From: Desulfocapsa sp.
Lineage (GTDB): Bacteria > Desulfobacterota > Desulfobulbia > Desulfobulbales > Desulfocapsaceae
Assembly: GCA_029935135.1 (NCBI GenBank)
Contig: JAOZKX010000128.1
Coordinates: forward strand, 1-6,439
Direction: 5' to 3'
Length of the DNA stretch: 6,439 nt
Each line of letters begins with the position of its first letter. The first letter of the stretch is position 1. This document shows positions 5,788 through 6,439 of the stretch, piece by piece. The translations under genes were made by a program, and so were the position numbers. Under the pieces are notes generated by a model. That model made no database searches and had not been told where the DNA came from. It saw only the letters and a list, made by a program, of their open reading frames with translations.

Positions 5788-6439
5788 AAACGACTTCATA
5801 TGAGTACTATTCTTTTCCTGGGGGGAATCGTGTCGTTCACTTCACCTGCTGCATGTCTTTCTCAGACAGATGTTGTTTCCCCCGGGTTTTCCTGCGTAAG
5901 CATCAGTTCAACAGGTCAGCAGGCAGTGATTCCAGGCGGCTATAGCGGCTCTTTTCTTCCCTCCATAACCGCAGATGGTCGCTATGTTGCCTTTGAATCC
6001 AATGCTGAGAACCTTGTTCCTGGTGACTCTAATTCCAAATATGATGTATTTGTGCGGGACCGTATTGCTGAAACGACGGAGCGGGTTAGTGTCAGTTCCA
6101 GTGGAAGCCAGGGCTACAGCAGCAGTGGTAATCCATCTATTTCTGCAGATGGTCGCTATGTGGCGTTTTCCTCTCATGTCCTGAACCTTGTTGCAGGTGA
6201 CTCCAACAGATCCTCTGACATCTTTGTGCGTGATCGTATTACCAGTACGACAGAACGGGTCAGTGTCAGTTCCAGCGGAATCCAGGGGTATCGCGGCAGC
6301 AAAAATCCATCAATATCTGCAGACGGCAGTTATGTAGTTTTTGAGTCCGATGCTGTGAACCTTGTTGCAGGTGACAGCAACTCCTCCTCTGATATCTTTG
6401 TTCGTGACCGTATTGCCGGAACGACTGAGCTGGTCAGCA
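5785..6439 (+). CDS. Secreted WD40/PD40-like beta-propeller repeat protein, 3'-truncated by window edge
   Basis: An open frame runs from the ATG at 5785 to the window end without a stop, giving at least 218 residues. Residues 1 to about 25-30 look like a Sec signal peptide (MKRLHMSTILFLGGIVSF, then SPAACLSQ), so export to the periplasm or beyond is likely. C25 is not in a proper lipobox because the -3 residue is proline. After a lead-in (VSISSTGQ) that resembles the end of a repeat, 58-residue units follow: two complete and a third cut by the edge. Each reads roughly PSISADGRYVAF, NLVAGDSN, DIFVRDRI, TTERVSVSSSG. SADGRYVAF is the hallmark of PD40/TolB-type propeller blades. Such exported proteins are mostly uncharacterised; proposed roles are binding carbohydrate, peptide or surface partners. 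No catalytic residue is recognisable. The C-terminus, which would show any anchor, sorting signal or extra domain, is outside the window. The gene lies 87 bases after the regulator gene on the same strand. Confidence 0.85.
   Translation, partial: MKRLHMSTILFLGGIVSFTSPAACLSQTDVVSPGFSCVSISSTGQQAVIPGGYSGSFLPSITADGRYVAFESNAENLVPGDSNSKYDVFVRDRIAETTERVSVSSSGSQGYSSSGNPSISADGRYVAFSSHVLNLVAGDSNRSSDIFVRDRITSTTERVSVSSSGIQGYRGSKNPSISADGSYVVFESDAVNLVAGDSNSSSDIFVRDRIAGTTELVS
5959..6132 (+). repeat. Propeller repeat unit 1 (174 bases, 58 residues)
   Basis: The unit runs from PSITADGRYVAF to QGYSSSGN in the propeller gene. It matches unit 2 at 42 of 58 residues with no gaps. It differs mainly at surface-type positions such as NAE versus HVL and SKY versus RSS. 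Confidence 0.85.
6133..6306 (+). repeat. Propeller repeat unit 2 (174 bases, 58 residues)
   Basis: The unit runs from PSISADGRYVAF to QGYRGSKN and begins exactly 174 bases after unit 1. It shares the invariant NLV-GDSN, FVRDRI and TTERVSVSSSG blocks with unit 1. Confidence 0.85.
6307..6439 (+). repeat. Propeller repeat unit 3 (partial, cut at window end)
   Basis: The unit begins exactly 174 bases after unit 2 with PSISADGSYVVF and continues through NLVAGDSNSSSDIFVRDRI and TTELVS. About 41 bases of the expected unit lie beyond the window, and more repeats are probable. Confidence 0.8.

Noticed and set aside
5820..5825. G6 run in the signal-peptide region of the propeller gene as a phase-variation tract
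   Set aside because: Six G are too few for confident slippage, and comparable G6 runs occur elsewhere in the window (for example 1899-1904).
5845..5870. Propeller protein as a lipoprotein
   Set aside because: The only early cysteine (SPAAC) has proline at the -3 position and does not fit a lipobox; an ordinary signal-peptidase I site is more likely, though the exact cut is unclear.
5908..6184. Open frames on both strands at 5908-6177 (-) and 5975-6184 (+)
   Set aside because: Both are shadows of the propeller-repeat gene, which explains this stretch with a signal peptide, ribosome binding site and in-phase 58-residue repeats.
79..6322. Strong excess of CTGCAG (19 copies by eye, 13 of them in tamB)
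   Set aside because: All 13 tamB copies are in frame and encode Leu-Gln, a dipeptide favoured in the beta-strand repeats, combined with CTG/CAG codon preference. It needs no separate signal, though it argues against strong avoidance of this palindrome.
5959..6439. Tandem repeats as a CRISPR array or non-coding satellite
   Set aside because: The units are 174 bases, in frame, divergent at third positions and encode a conserved protein pattern; there are no spacers.

Overview
The window looks like chromosomal DNA from a diderm (Gram-negative) bacterium of roughly balanced base composition. All genes I can support are on the + strand. The flavour of the proteins (TamB, a Venus-flytrap sensor kinase, a beta-propeller repeat protein) reminds me of Desulfobacterota (Desulfobulbales-like). 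That placement is an impression from protein style, not a search result.

Layout: (1) Positions 1-3660 hold the 3' part, nearly all, of a tamB-type gene. It encodes the inner-membrane-anchored, beta-helical partner of the TamA/BamA outer-membrane machinery; the true start lies upstream of the window. (2) Positions 3657-5354 encode a membrane sensor histidine kinase with a cleavable signal peptide, a BvgS/SBP_bac_3-like periplasmic binding domain, one membrane segment, a short coiled linker, HisKA and HATPase_c. Its GTG start overlaps the tamB stop by 4 bases. (3) Positions 5326-5697 encode a 123-residue single-domain response regulator that overlaps the kinase gene by 29 bases. (4) Positions 5698-5784 are a short intergenic stretch with two small dyads, possibly a weak terminator. 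(5) From 5785 to the window's end runs the 5' part of a secreted repeat protein. It is open at the right edge and built of 58-residue (174-base) WD40/PD40-like propeller units.

Working together: tamB, the kinase gene and the regulator gene overlap end to end and should be one translationally coupled operon. This links a periplasm-spanning envelope-biogenesis protein to a two-component system that reads a periplasmic ligand. The regulator has no output domain, so its target must be another protein not visible here. The propeller gene may be a separate unit or a read-through member. The part most worth a second look is the tamB-kinase-receiver coupling. The propeller gene is the item most easily missed, because it has no stop codon inside the window.
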